DNA of 64,000 nucleotides, taken from Fragilariopsis cylindrus CCMP1102. Lineage: Eukaryota; Bacillariophyta; Bacillariophyceae; Bacillariales; Bacillariaceae. Within the stretch, counting starts at the first letter, position 1; each line of letters opens with the position of its first letter. Made by a program: the position numbers and the translations under genes. The notes below the pieces were generated by a model, which was not told the origin of the DNA, did no database searches, and saw nothing but the letters and a program-made list of their open reading frames with translations. This document shows, one piece after another, positions 1-11,552 of the stretch. The stretch spans positions 62,001 to 126,000 of the forward strand of contig FMBT01000321.1 of assembly GCA_900095095.1 (NCBI GenBank). The letters run 5' to 3'.

Positions 1-924
1 GCGTCCTCTAAACAAGAACTGACTGACAAGAAAACATCTGCTTCTAAAGCTAATGATTTACCAATCCCAATTATTGATAACATGGGCAATAATGAGGAAT
101 CATCTACAATGGTAGACGGTATAAAATTCTTTCCGGCAGAACGTAATTCGACTTGCACCGACATTATTGAGGATAATAATATCGAAGATTTGAACGATCA
201 AATATTTTATGACTCCACTGAAGTACTTCATGATCCTAACATCTTTGTTGACACTGTATCCGACACAGCGTATCTAGATGACATGTCGACGCCTCGACCT
301 ACGGAGCACGAGTACTGGGAAGACTTTCTATCAAACGAAGTCACTCAACGTCTTATTTATCAAGGCATCATTGATTCCTGTGAACAATATGACATCAACG
401 CTAACGATATAGCTTCTGTAATGACGCCTCTCAAGCCAAGATATTCGGTACCTACACCGATTGACTACGAATCCAAACGGAAATATTTTGCACATCTACC
501 GGCAGATATTATTAGAAATACCTTTAAGAATACAACGCAAAATATGAAGCTGCCTCCATCTACGAACCTGCACAAGATGTTCAAGTCACCTAATCCTTCT
601 GCAAACCTCAAACGTCGAGACGAAGCTGATGCAACTGACATGATCTATTCAAATACACCTGCTATAAATGGTGGTGAGAAATGTGCTCATATCTTCGTTG
701 GTAAAAAGTCAAAACTGACTGATGCATACAAGGTTAAAAATGGTTCTTCTGAAGAGTTTCTAGAAAGCCTACAAGATCGAGTCCGTTATCGAGGATGTCC
801 TACAGGATTAGAAGCAGATAATGCTCCCATGTACCGCGGTTGGAAAAACTCACGATATCTCCGAGATATATGTATTTCCCAGTGGCAGTGGCAAATCGAA
901 ATATCAGCATCAAAATTACGCTGA
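1..924 (+). pseudogene. copia integrase region, open from window start, frameshifted end
   Basis: Frame 1 is open from base 1, so the methionine at 82 is internal and not a real start. The segment carries the part of pol between protease and the integrase core. Visible integrase landmarks are EADATD, with the first catalytic Asp, and LEADNAP, with the second. The frame runs into TGA at 922-924 after a short nonsense tail. The homologous continuation, with the third catalytic acidic residue in NYAENRW, is in the next frame. Near 885-900 a cagtgg hexamer is doubled and a run of A is one base longer than the frame needs. The net change is +7, which explains the break. A sequencing or assembly error cannot be excluded. 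Confidence 0.75.
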
Positions 925-3900
925 AAATCGATGGCAAACTGTCAAGCGGTACACTAACCGAGTCATGGATCGCAGCGGCTGCCCTCCTTACATTTGGTTT
1001 CTAGCATTATCGTATGTCATCTTCTGCCTCAATCATTGTGTTGATCCTATGCTCGGAGATGGAACCAAAAGTCCTTTGCAAATCGCGACATTCCAAATGA
1101 CCGATATTAGTCCTCTGCTATACTTTTATTTTTGGGAACCTGTTTATTTTCTTCTCGACGAAAAAGAACGAAAGTTTCCAGGAAAATCAAAAGAATGCAG
1201 AGGCCATTGGGTAGGAGTATCAGAACACATTGGAAACAAGATGACCTACAAAATCATTACAGATGATACTGGAGAAGAAATTTGCCGATCTGCCATACGT
1301 ACTGCACGGGACACTACGATGAAGAATCTACGCGAAGATCCAATCACGATTGATGATAACCTACTCAACGTAGAAGATATCATTTCTCCAGCGGAAGAAA
1401 TTGCAAATATCAAGTTAAAAGAAGTAACATCGGGAAATACTTTTAACAATTTTGATACTATAGCAATATTAAAGAACATCGACGACCAACTACAAGAGGA
1501 ACTGAAAGTAAAAGCTAAAGCTAAAGCTCATCAACTACAAGAAGAAGCGGATGACTACCTTTTTGATTCAAATGAACAGCAAACTGGTCATTTTAACACA
1601 GCACCTCCTGTTGTCCCCGTTAAATCGTCGCTGCCCAAACGTTCATCTACTACCATGTCGAAACATGTAAAACCTAAGAAATTACGCGACTTACATCCAA
1701 AAGATCCAAGTAGAGGAAGAGGAACACGTAGTAGTAAACGTTTACGGGATATGACCGTTCATGCAATGAATGCACTCATGACTAACGAAGAACAGGACCT
1801 TCCGTTATCAACTAGTCGCAACCAAGAACATGTTACGGATATCAACCATCCCACCAACCCACGGCCATCACCTCTAACCCGTCAACAGGTTCTGAAAAAT
1901 CGTGATACGCATATCACCGAACAAACCGATGAATTTGTCTATCTACGAGAAAATGGGGAGAATGAAAATCCTATATGGCAAGAATTTGAGTTTCCTCTCG
2001 AAGACGAAAATGGTAACGCGGTAATCGGAGAAGACGGCAAACCGATGGTAATAATAGCACCTCCACCAAGTGACCTAGTAGGAAGAGTATTTCTAACCAA
2101 ACCAGACGAGAGAGGTGAAGTTAATCGAGCACGAGTTGTAGAACTTATCAAGAACTTCGACGGCGAAGTAGAGAAGAATCAAGATCTAATCAGGTTCAAG
2201 CTTAACTATGATCACAGTTCCCAAGAAGATATCATGTCTTACAACGAGATCCTAGATTACATCAAAAGAGAAGAAAACAATGAAGACGGACATCATTGGA
2301 AGTTTCGTACTATATTAGGACACGTGCATACTCCTGTGGGACACAAGGAAAGAATGGGGAGTGACTATAATGTCAAGACGGCTTGGGAAACTGGAGCAGT
2401 TTCGGTTGAACCATTGGACTTCCTTGCTAAGGATATCCCAGTTGATCTTGCTATATATGCCAAGAAACACAACCTACTTGAGTTAGAGGGATGGAAACGC
2501 TTTAAAAGAATTGCTAACCGAGATCAGCATATTCGACGACTTGTGAAACAAGCCAAGCTACGTTCCTTCCGTGTTACTCCGAAGTACAAGTATGGATTCT
2601 CTATACCACGCAATTACAAGGAAGCCCTTGAATTTGACGAAAGGAACGGAAACCATAAATGGCAAGAAGCAAATGTACTGGAACATGCGCAACTAACCGA
2701 CTATGCAGTATTCAAGAATAAGGGTAAATTCAACGAAGCAAAGATACCAGAAGGATATCGAAAGATTCAGGTTCATACTATCTTTGATGTGAAACACGAT
2801 GGCAGACACAAGGCTCGAGTTGTAGCTAATGGTAACCTAACGGATGTACCTCTTGAATCTGTTTACTCAGGTGTTGTTTCATTACGTGGCTTACGTACAT
2901 GCATATTCTTAGGAGAGCTGAACAACATGACTCCATGGGCTACTGATATTGGAAATGCTTATCTTGAAGCAAAGACCACAGAAAAGGTATGTATCAAAGC
3001 AGGGCCAGAATTTGGGGAGCTACAAGGAAACCTTCTTATCATCGATAAGGCTCTTTACGGACTACGACTTAGCGGAAAAGCTTTTAACATTTTGCTATCT
3101 GACTGTCTACGTGACCTAGGATTCTTTCCATCTAAAGCCGAGTCAAGTATTTTCATGAGAAAATGTCCCACAAGAGATGTGTACGAATATGTGGCCACAT
3201 ATGTCGATGACCTATGCATTATTATGGAGAACCCGTTAGAGTTCCTCGAGCAGCTGTCGTCAGCACCGTACAACTTCAAACTGAAAGGTTCAGGAGAAGT
3301 TAACTTCCACTTAGGATGTGGATTTGAAAGAGACTCTGATGGAGTTCTATGTATGAACCCAGGTCGGTACGTCGATAAGATGGAAGATGCCTACAAGCAA
3401 GTCTTCAAGGAATTGCCTAAACAGAAGTACAGATCGCCGTTAGTAAAAGGAGACCATCCAGAGCTTGATACAACCGCATTCCTTGACCAAGACGGAATTG
3501 AGATATATCAATCATTAATAGGAGCTATGCAATGGGCAATCTCTATAGGACGATGGGATATTCAATCAGCAGTAATGACCTTATCAAGTTTTAGGGCTCA
3601 ACCAAGAAAAGGACATCTTGAAAGAATCAAACGTATCTACGGATTCTTATGCAAGTTCAGACATTTCAAACTACGCTTTCGAGTTGATGAACCAGATTAT
3701 TCCGGTACTCCACCAATGCCACCTTACGATTGGAGCCATTCCGTATATGGAAACCCAACTGAAGACATCCCTAAAGATGCACCGCCTCCACTGGGAAAAC
3801 GAATCGTTTTGACCCATTACTTCGATGCAAATCTAATGCATGACGTACTCTCCGGAAAGGCAGTTACAGGTGTAGTTCATTTCTACAACAAGACTCCAGT

Positions 3901-4429
3901 CGATTGGTATTCCAAGAAACAATCTACTACAGAGACTGCAACATACGGATCTGAATTCCTAGCATGCCGAACTTGTTTCGAACAGATCATTGATCACAGA
4001 CAGTATCTACGATACCTTGGAGTACCAGTGGGTGAGGAGGACTACGCATGGGGAGACAATGATGCTATGATTAATAGTGCAACCATACCTGACGCAAAGT
4101 TACATAAACGACATAACATTCTGTCATTTCACTTTGTTAGAAGCTTAATTGCAAGTGGTTTCATTAATCTGCAACATATCAAATCGGAAAGTAATATCGC
4201 GGATATACTTACGAAACATTGGGGTTACCAAAGTACTTACGAGTTGATCCGTCCAATCTTTCATTTTGGAGGTAACACGGCCGCGCTGTATTTTGATGAT
4301 ACATTAGAAGTCGATCGCTACATTACTCAATCAGAGTTAGATGAAATCGTTACGACAATGGGGAGTGTTAAATTATACATAGTACTCAAGCGTAGGAGTC
4401 ATATGTCGTACATAAGCCCCGCGGAGTAG
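898..4429 (+). CDS. copia pol: integrase C-terminus, reverse transcriptase, RNase H
   Basis: This is the downstream part of the copia polyprotein in frame 2. It starts in the integrase core (YAENRWQTVKRYTNRV, then the WEPVYF/GHWVG block). A basic low-complexity linker follows, around 1480-1900. Then comes the RVT_2 reverse transcriptase, with AIYAKKHNLLELEGWK, DIGNAYLEA and the catalytic YVDDLCII at about 3199. The Ty1-type RNase H follows (TGVVHFYNKTPVDWYSKKQ, ETATYGSEF, WGDNDAMI, SNIADILTKH). The C-terminus runs 64 bases into the proposed 3' LTR, which is common in copia elements. The RT and RNase H residues look complete, so the single upstream frameshift is the only lesion I see. Confidence 0.85.
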
Positions 4430-4914
4430 AAATACGAGCGCGATGAGATTAGTGAGTGAGAATGCACGTGTATGCATTATTGAGATAAAAGAGAACCGAA
4501 AGTTAGCTAAAAGCCAAACTCGCACTGTTTGGAGTTGAAGTGACCTTGTCGAAGCCGTTGCCGAAGCAATTGGAACCGAGCGCAAAGAAGAGAAGTGCTT
4601 AGGTATATTTATACAAACCGGAACACGATTAGGAAGAGTGTCCGAATACATAGAACACGATTATGAAGAGTGTTATACATATGGAAGTCGAACAGATGTC
4701 GATGTCCACCTTTGAACCGCTAATGCGATATATATGCATTGAGGCGAAGTGAGTTAGGAACAGAAAGTTGTATGCAGGGTTACTGGAAACCGCAATACTA
4801 AAATACGAAGAAAAGAGCAGAATTACCTCGATTACGAGAAATGAACAATTACTGTCTTTTATTGTTGAGAAATTGTAATAACCATAGACTAATTAAACAA
4901 GTGTGTTAATAACA
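4366..4914 (+). repeat. proposed 3' LTR of the copia element
   Basis: At 4358-4365 a purine run (atggggag) precedes TGTTA. This is the usual polypurine tract followed by the TG start of an LTR. The sequence TAACA at 4910-4914 would close a TGTTA...TAACA terminal inverted repeat, giving about 549 bp. The segment contains an imperfect duplication (acacgatta..aagagtgt, 4623-4680). The end is inferred: a second LTR copy is not in the window, and the next TAACA, near 5080, is an alternative. Confidence 0.4.
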
Positions 4915-6442
4915 ACTTTTGCGTTTGAACATATCGTTGTCTGGAAAGATAATAGAAATATCTACATTTACAGAGTGAACATTGTTCGGAAGGACTTTCA
5001 GCATTCTAAAAGGGAGAGTATCCTGGTAGAACATCGCAACCAGTCTATAAGAATCGAGAGTATCTTTTCTTACCGTCATAACAGAATCTTACAAGACCGA
5101 AGAGTAAGATTGTCTGAATATCAAATCCTATTTGATACTGAACCCGTTTCAACAATCATCGATTGTTTGTGAAACTTATCACCATGTCACATGGACTTTA
5201 CACGATCCGACCATTCTTATTCAGAAACCACTACTATTCATGTAGGTAGCCATGAATGGATGATATTTTCAGAATCAGCATAGAATTTTTTTTATTTAAT
5301 GTTTTTTTTGTATGTTACATGTGGTCCAAAATGGTATAGGTCCTAGTTAACTATTAATGTCTAGGTGAAAAAAATGCCCAAAAATTGATTTTGGCAAAAT
5401 TTCCTTATTTGGGTACATCATAGTGTATTTATTTGTACGAAAAATTCATTTCGCACAATATCCATGTGGAAAAATTCAGCCTACTACCTAATAGACAATA
5501 CTATACTGTGTGGCAATTCAAATTTCGCCTTTCCATCCCTTACTGCTAATTGTTGCTGGTGTGAGCGGGTGTCTAAGTTCATTGTGTGAATAAGTAGAGA
5601 GAATGAGAGAGAGAGGAGAATGAGAGAGAGAGATTTAAATTCTAAAAATAAATATTTGAAAATAGTGTTAAGTACCGTAACTACATGTTTTTAGCACAGG
5701 ATTTCGTAAAGGTTTCTACGCGTTCTACTGGTATTTTGTTTTTCTACCCACTGTCAGTGAATTAGTGTTTCATTACATATCCGACTCGTTTTGACTACTT
5801 AGATTGATAATAAAAAAAATTAGTGTGAACTTAGTCGAATAAGTGACGCATGCATAAAAATCAAAGATATTTCAGCTGCTAAATTCTCCATGCGGACGTG
5901 TTTGTGTTTGGTTTTGGTCGTACAAAAACAGACGCATTATTTGTCCCTAAAACAATAATGCGAACGCCATGCAATATTTTCGAATTCCTTCGGGTTTCTT
6001 GTCCGTCGCGTTTGAGTCGTCGCTTCATACTACATGTGTAATATTGTTAATTAAGCAATGCATGTTCCAGATCATCAAGTAGCGTATTTCATCGCGCTTC
6101 AATGGGCATTACAAGAAGTTCCGTTGCGCGTTGCAAGGTTTTTTGATAGATGCCACGCGTCACGCACAATATTTCAACAAAGCGATGTTTGAATACTGCA
6201 CAGAATGTATGTAAAATATTGGGCTGTATTATTTTTTATTGAATTCAATAGCGCTCAACTTGAGGTTTAGTCTGCTTTCCTTGCTTGTGCGTGACCGTGG
6301 CATCTATTGTTCTCTTTTTTACTACTTTTTTATGATGTACTGTACGATCGTCTTCTCCAGGGGTAATAAATTTTTTGGTCTTCTCCACAACTACAGTATT
6401 ATTTACTCTGCAATTGATTTTAATTTTCACAGCCGGCATTTG
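4915..6442. other. gene-free AT-rich spacer
   Basis: No convincing gene was seen. The only features are a GAGA-rich microsatellite at about 5598-5635 and AT-rich stretches. Short open frames (for example 4903-5172) have no recognisable motif. Confidence 0.6.
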
Positions 6443-6545
6443 CGCGCACTCCGGCGTACTCGACAGCAAAAGCTCCCAACAGCCTAAGGTATACGAAATA
6501 AAATGAAGAAAATAAAATTACATGTCAAGCCTTTAACAACACGTC
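6443..6545 (+). repeat. direct repeat copy A upstream of the sulfotransferase gene
   Basis: This sequence recurs with small indels at 8788-8916. Shared blocks include ccggcgtactcga, agcaaaagctcccaacagcc and acatgtcaagcctttaacaa. Copy A runs straight into the 5' leader of the gene at 6607. It therefore probably contains promoter or 5'-UTR sequence of a sulfotransferase gene that was duplicated. Confidence 0.7.
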
Positions 6546-6606
6546 GTAAGAAGATCAAATCGTCGTCGTTGTCGTCGTTGTTGTTGGTCAACTTCAACCG
6601 TTCATC

Positions 6607-7626
6607 ATGGTCTTTCCGAGAAGCAGTGCCATCTGGCTCATCGCCCTGGTCGTCGCCTCCTTTGCCTACAACATCTTCGCAACTCGCAATATCTTTGAAG
6701 CCTTCCTCTTTGAGGAGAAGCAACAACAGCAACCCGCCGGAGTTGTCGATGTCGACAACAGTCCGTGGTGCCCATTGGCGGTTGCGAACGCCAACCCGCC
6801 GTCAAAAAATGATCGCGTGGGATGCCAACCCTGCGACAGGAGGTTCCTGATTCTAATTTCGACCGGTCGGTCGGCTAGCACAACGCTGACATGGATGCTC
6901 GACTCCCTTCCGGGAGTTCGAATGTCCGGGGAGAACAACAACCTGATGGGGCATCTCTACGACCTCTACGAGGGGACACTCAAGACGCTGATCAAAAAGA
7001 ATCCCGAGAGAGTGAGTGTGGATCCGTGGTTTAGAAACCCGTTGACCAAGTCGTCACTAGCGTGCGCCTTCCAGAATATTGTGGAAACAATTACTCCGCC
7101 TCTGCCGATCGACCCCATGTTATCGCCATCGTCAATGGAAGAAAAAATAAAGGAGGAACGCGAGATGATCATTGGCTTTAAAACAGTACGTTTCCTCAAT
7201 GAGGGGAGGAGTTCCGTGGAAGAGGCCTCGAAGCTAGTCAATTACATTGTCGAAATGTTCCCGTGCACCCGATTCGTCGTGAATGTCCGGTCGGACGTCG
7301 AGAGCCAGGTGCTGTCGCAGCAGAAGGCATGGAACAATATAGGAACGGACGAATTGGGTACCCAGAAGAGGGAGAACGTCATTCTAGAACGCATCGCGAG
7401 GGATATTCTGGGACCCGACCGAGCGATCTTCTTGGACAGCTCCGAGTGGACCAAGAACGTGACGGTGCTGAACAAGGCCGTCGAATGGCTGGGATTTTCC
7501 CGGGAATGCTTCTTTACGGAGCTGATGCAGTTTAACACGGGGGGCGACAGGGGGTACGGCTCTACAAAGAAGACACTGACACCGCACGGCCCCGGTTGCC
7601 GGTACCTCGGCGGGAAGGGTAACTAA
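6607..7626 (+). CDS. Golgi-type sulfotransferase-like protein
   Basis: The product is a 339-residue type II membrane protein. A short basic N-terminus precedes a single hydrophobic anchor (about residues 7-25), then a luminal domain. The P-loop ISTGRSASTTL (residues 84-94) has the form of the 5'-phosphosulfate-binding loop of PAPS-dependent sulfotransferases. NVRSDVESQ (around residue 228) fits the 3'-phosphate-binding Arg/Ser site. By family knowledge it would move sulfate from PAPS to a glycan or protein in the Golgi; the acceptor is unknown. The ATG is in good context (tcATGG) and no intron is needed. The gene is visibly richer in GC than its flanks: one sample, 7261-7320, is 65%, against 40% at 7801-7860. 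This suggests a different history. A direct repeat flanks the locus. Confidence 0.75.
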   Translation: MVFPRSSAIWLIALVVASFAYNIFATRNIFEAFLFEEKQQQQPAGVVDVDNSPWCPLAVANANPPSKNDRVGCQPCDRRFLILISTGRSASTTLTWMLDSLPGVRMSGENNNLMGHLYDLYEGTLKTLIKKNPERVSVDPWFRNPLTKSSLACAFQNIVETITPPLPIDPMLSPSSMEEKIKEEREMIIGFKTVRFLNEGRSSVEEASKLVNYIVEMFPCTRFVVNVRSDVESQVLSQQKAWNNIGTDELGTQKRENVILERIARDILGPDRAIFLDSSEWTKNVTVLNKAVEWLGFSRECFFTELMQFNTGGDRGYGSTKKTLTPHGPGCRYLGGKGN

Positions 7627-8020
7627 CAGCAAAAATACAATTGTTTTATTCATGAGACAATGCCAGGACCCTCATTGGAATCAACAGATACTTCGAATGA
7701 AACCAAAAAACTGGAAATGGATTAATTTTGTAGGTCATTTCGAGAATATGCAAAATGATACACGTCGTTTATTGAAGGAGATAGGAGCGTACGAAGAGTT
7801 TGGTGCTACGGGATGGGGGAAAAGTAGCAATGATACTAACAAAACTCTATCTATCTTTGAAAAGAATTTAGCAAATCATAAAACTGGGTCAGGCAATTAT
7901 ATGGAAAAACATTATTCACCAACAACGGAAAGATTGGTCTTAAAATATTACCGTCCTGACTATAGCTTTGATTTGTTCAACTTTACGAGACCAGAGAATT
8001 ATCCAGAAAAAGACCTATAG
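7622..8020 (+). pseudogene. C-terminal fragment of a second sulfotransferase-like gene
   Basis: An open frame begins right at the end of the preceding GC-rich gene and continues to TAG at 8018-8020. It contains QDPHWNQQ, INFVGHFENMQNDTRRLL, GAYEEFGATGWG and YYRPDYSFDLFNF. These blocks resemble the C-terminal third of carbohydrate sulfotransferase-like proteins of algae. No P-loop or N-terminal part exists upstream: the sequence changes abruptly, at about 7620, to the other gene in a different frame. The ATG at 7652 is thus probably internal. It is best read as the 3' remnant of a truncated paralogue. A novel short gene is the less likely alternative. Confidence 0.55.
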
Positions 8021-8787
8021 TGTATGCTGGTTGTGTGATTGATACTGCACGAACAGACATTGTCATAGGAATGTGTCGTTGCAACATCATTAAGCATTAT
8101 CAAACTAGTATTACTATTATCTATAAAAATCCATCGTTGCTAAGAAACGGGCACGCTAGTGTCGTTAAATATCTCATATATCGCGCTACGTCTCTGAGTG
8201 AAGACTTTACTACTGTAGAAAGTACATGATGTTATAAATCGGTTACTAGATTGTTAATTTCTATAAAAAAGTAAGCACTTGCTGTAGTAAGCACTTGCTA
8301 TCAAAAACATTGTTACCTTCTGACTTTTATCTGCTGACTCATTTTTTGGTGGAGGAATCAATCGACCTTGATGATGGTGACAACCAAACGGGGTCGTTAT
8401 CAATAGTTGTTGGCTTCCTTCGTGCAGCGGTAACGTTAACGATTTAATATTAACGCACTCTCCACGTCATAACAGGATGTACACTATAGTTGAACAGGAA
8501 GCGACAAGAACAGACAGGTTCCTAGATAGAGCGATGTTTGCTTTATTCTTTCGAAATCAATGTCAGTTTCATGATAATTACTTAATTCGCATTGACCATC
8601 GCATCTTGACGTAAGAAATGAAATGATTTAACGCAATCATACGCGACGGCAATGTCAGATTCATAATAATTACTTAATACTCTTGGCTTCTGGTTCGACT
8701 GCAGTAAATACGGTCTTTTTGTCGCGCTTGACCTAAACTAGTACACGATGGTGTACTGTATGCAGTACTGTATTGAACCTTTCATTC
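8021..8787. other. spacer with short direct repeats
   Basis: No gene was seen. A 15-16 base unit (taagcacttgct) is doubled at 8271-8300. A block containing aatgtcag.ttcat.ataattacttaat occurs twice, near 8558 and 8651. Confidence 0.5.
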
Positions 8788-8916
8788 CGGCGTACTCGAT
8801 GACTCACTCAACGTTTAATCGTGCTTACGTACGCATTTGGTACCAAGGAGCAAAAGCTCCCAACAGCCTAAGGTATACTAAATCAAATTACATGTCAAGC
8901 CTTTAACAACACATCG
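8788..8916 (+). repeat. direct repeat copy B, cut off by the gypsy LTR
   Basis: This is the second copy of the 6443-6545 sequence. It ends exactly where the gypsy LTR starts (acatcg|tgccatgccc). In copy A the same sequence leads into a sulfotransferase start codon. Here the coding part is absent. This suggests that the promoter region of a duplicated gene was separated from its coding region by the retrotransposon or a linked rearrangement. Confidence 0.65.
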
Positions 8917-9099
8917 TGCCATGCCCTAGACTAGTATATAGGGAAGAGGCTTCTATTGTGAGATAATGTATATTATAAGCATTAAGCATTAGTTCTATTC
9001 TAGAGAGCTGCGTCCATTCGTAATGGAGGCAGTTCTATTAGCGATTGATTGCTTATTAGCGATGAATCACTAGTAACTAATCCCGTGAATAAGTGCGCA
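8917..9099 (-). repeat. gypsy copy 1, 3' LTR
   Basis: On the plus strand it runs from TGCCATGCCC to GCA. It is nearly identical to 14382-14566 and 59179-59361. On the minus strand the purine tract ggaggagaatgcag (9100-9113) lies directly upstream, as expected for the polypurine primer. Confidence 0.88.
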
Positions 9100-9148
9100 C
9101 TGCATTCTCCTCCGATCCATATTAAGTATTTCAAATAGACTTCTATTG

Positions 9149-10237
9149 TCATTCAACTGTTGTGGTGGTAGGAGTGTCAAGTTTGCGATAGTATGGAGCA
9201 ACCCTCCTAACATTGACATTTTTGATGTTTGTTGGGGATTTTTCAATTAATATTGATCCATTTTTGTTATGTTTTATAACTTTATAAGGTCCTTCACGAG
9301 ATATTGCTAGCTTGCGAAGGATGCCTGGTTTCTTCAGGGTGATGAGGTCACCTTTCTGATAGATGTGAGGTACTCTGTTTGAGTTTTCTCTAGTATTATT
9401 TTTGTTTATTTTTGTTTGTTTATTATTTCTGATTTCATTCCAGTCAATTTCAGTTGATACTGGTGAAAACATATCTCTTCCAAACACTAGCTGTGCTGGT
9501 GAGTGTCCATGCGATTGATGGTACGATGATCTTATTGCATAGGCCACTGAAGAAAGATATTCATCGAATGGATCTTCATTATCCGGATCGATTGGTGTGT
9601 TTTCTAAATCAAATGTTGCTAAACCATCACCTAACACTTGGTGTATACGTTCTAGTATAGCATTTGATTGAGGGTTCCAAGCATTGCTTGGTTTTTGTTT
9701 TAAACCCATGTTATCACAGAGTTCAGCAAACTCTGCTTTAAATTCAGTTCCATTATCAAATCCAATTTCTTTTGGGCGTGGGTATCGTGATAACCACACA
9801 CTGTCAAGGATTTGTTGGCATCTGTATTCTGTTGGAGGACCATATAACTGCTGTTGTTCAAACCAGCCAGTAACTGGATCGACCATGGTCATTACGTGTA
9901 CTTCATACGTAAAACCATTTGAGTTTACTACTGATTTTGGTCCCCATAGGTCTACATTAACTCTATTCCATCGAATAGATTCTGCAGTCTTGGGTGGTAG
10001 TAGTGAGTACTTTTTCTTGCCAGATTTCTTGTACATCTGGCACTCATGACAGGTCTTTACAAGCTGTTTTACTTGCTTAGTAAGACCACTCCAATTGAAA
10101 ACTAACTTGATTGTATCAATCATACGTTTTTCGCCTGGATGAATTAAGATATTATGATACCACTCTAATACAACTTGTTGTGTTGATTGGGGTACGATGA
10201 TTCTGTTATTCTTGTGTATCAGTTCAACTCCTTCCAC
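9149..10237 (-). pseudogene. gypsy copy 1 integrase segment
   Basis: The frame covers the integrase: a zinc-binding HHCC region (WYHNILIHPGEKR ... KTCHECQMYK), then catalytic residues in NVDLWGP, GFDNGTEFKAEF and NPQSNAILERIHQ, so D, D and E are present. The C-terminal part (GDLITLKKPG ... NVRRVAPYYRKL) has no obvious chromodomain. It is in frame with the RNase H segment upstream, separated by one stop codon at 10250-10252 where copy 2 has a Tyr codon. The segment therefore has no start of its own. Confidence 0.85.
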
Positions 10238-10249
10238 AGATTTATATGT

Positions 10250-11245
10250 TTAGGTAGTTGAATTTGTACTTGCTTTAATATGGGTGTCGACCATTTTTAC
10301 TAAGCTTTCATCATTCAGCTGTGCTGTTTGCATTGATTGTAGATCTAATGGGTATGATGATTCGATATCTGAAGCAGTCATCAGTATGTTGTTATCACAG
10401 TCAAATCCATCTTCCGCAAAGTTTGATTCTGACATAAACATGCAAAGATTCATCATCTTTACGTCTTCATACTGTAGTCTCTTCTGTTCCTGTTCCCACA
10501 CTCTCAAGTCATCAGCCTTGTCATTAAGGTCTAATCTTGATAGAGCATCTGCAGCATCATTATCAATGCCTGCAATGTGGACCACTTTAGGATTATATTC
10601 TTCTACAGGATTTCTCCACCTCATCATTCTCTGACTAGGCAACTTGGCGTAGAGGAGATTGAGATGATCCGTGTGGACTGTTAAGTCTTGTCCACGAATA
10701 ACTCCTGCAAAGGCTTTCAGACCTTCTACTATACCAAGGAGTTCTTTTTCACCTACAGTGTAGTTCAACTGTGGATCGCTGAGTTTTCTTGTATAGAATC
10801 CAAGTGGCTTGCCGTCTTGGACGAGCGTTGCACCCAGTTGGATGTCACTTGCATCTGTGTACAGATGAAAGGGCTTGTCAAAGTCTGGAAATGATAACAT
10901 TACATCTGTTTTTATCATTTCCTTGGCTTTGTTAAAAGCAGTTAGATGCTTTTCCAACATAAGAAATGGAATCGGACGCTTGGTACTGTTCTTTTTCTTT
11001 GTTGAAGCTGCTGCTAATTCATTCAATGGGGATAGAATATGACTTCTACCCCGGAATAGGTCTCTGTAGAAATTTATCATTCCTAGGAACCTTCTGAGCT
11101 GTTTTCCACTTGTTGGTGGTAGAATACGGTCCATCGCTTCAATTTTCTTTGGCTGTGGACCAATGCCTTCACTAGTGAGTTGGTATCGAAGATACTCCAC
11201 ACTCTTCTGCATGAAGAAGCTCTTCCTAAGGTTAGCTTTGAATCC
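10250..11245 (-). pseudogene. gypsy copy 1 RT C-terminus and RNase H
   Basis: The segment begins just after the deletion junction, in GFKANLRKSFF. It runs through the RT connection domain into RNase H, with FHLYTDASDIQLGATL, VGEKELLGIVEGL and VHTDHLNLLYAKL holding the acidic active-site residues. The open frame upstream to 11335 is out-of-frame sequence and should be ignored. It ends at a TAA (10250-10252) inside what is an uninterrupted frame in copy 2. Confidence 0.85.
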
Positions 11246-11552
11246 GAGATAGGTCAAGTGCTGTTGCAGACTTGAATTTCTCAAGTTTCTGCAGTGTTTC
11301 GTTGATTCGGGGTAATGGAAATGGATCCACTTCAACCCACTTATTCAACTCTCGGAAGTCTGTTACGATACGTATATCACCAGTCTTCTTTGAAACACCA
11401 AAGGATGGAGATGCCCAAGGGCTATCATCATGCCATGGTAACTCTTGGAGTACACCAATGCTGACCATTCTCTCTACTTCCTTCTTAGCAATATATTCGT
11501 AAGCCTTGGGAAGATTGAAGTATCTTCCTTTATAAGGCACCACACCCGGTTT
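11246..11552 (-). pseudogene. gypsy copy 1 RT N-terminal segment
   Basis: It carries the first RT motifs: YKGRYFNLPKAYEYIAKKEV, DSPWASPSFGVSKKTGDIR, DFRELNKW and FKSATALDLS. After this the homology to copy 2 stops, at a deletion corresponding to 61514-61776 of copy 2. The missing part holds the YIDD catalytic box and primer grip. The deletion is not a multiple of three and shifts the frame. The segment is cut from the protease by a TAA at 11553-11555, one base different from a Leu codon in copy 2. Confidence 0.85.

Larger units (their letters stand above)
1..4914 (+). mobile_element. Ty1/copia LTR retrotransposon, 3' part
   Basis: The window opens inside a copia-type element. The order is integrase, then reverse transcriptase, then RNase H, which is the Ty1/copia order and not the gypsy order. 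The wording of the integrase and RT region matches the CoDi group known from diatom genomes. The 5' LTR, gag and protease lie outside the window. The pol frame is broken once, near 885-900. A proposed 3' LTR begins at 4366, just after a short purine run. Autonomy is doubtful because of the frameshift. I could not check the target-site duplication, since the left end is missing. Confidence 0.85.

Noticed and set aside
821-924. Programmed frameshift in the copia pol gene
   Set aside because: The overlap lies inside the integrase core, where no copia element is known to recode. A doubled hexamer explains it better as a mutation.
4903-5172. 89-codon frame after the copia element
   Set aside because: It straddles the proposed LTR end and has no recognisable motif.
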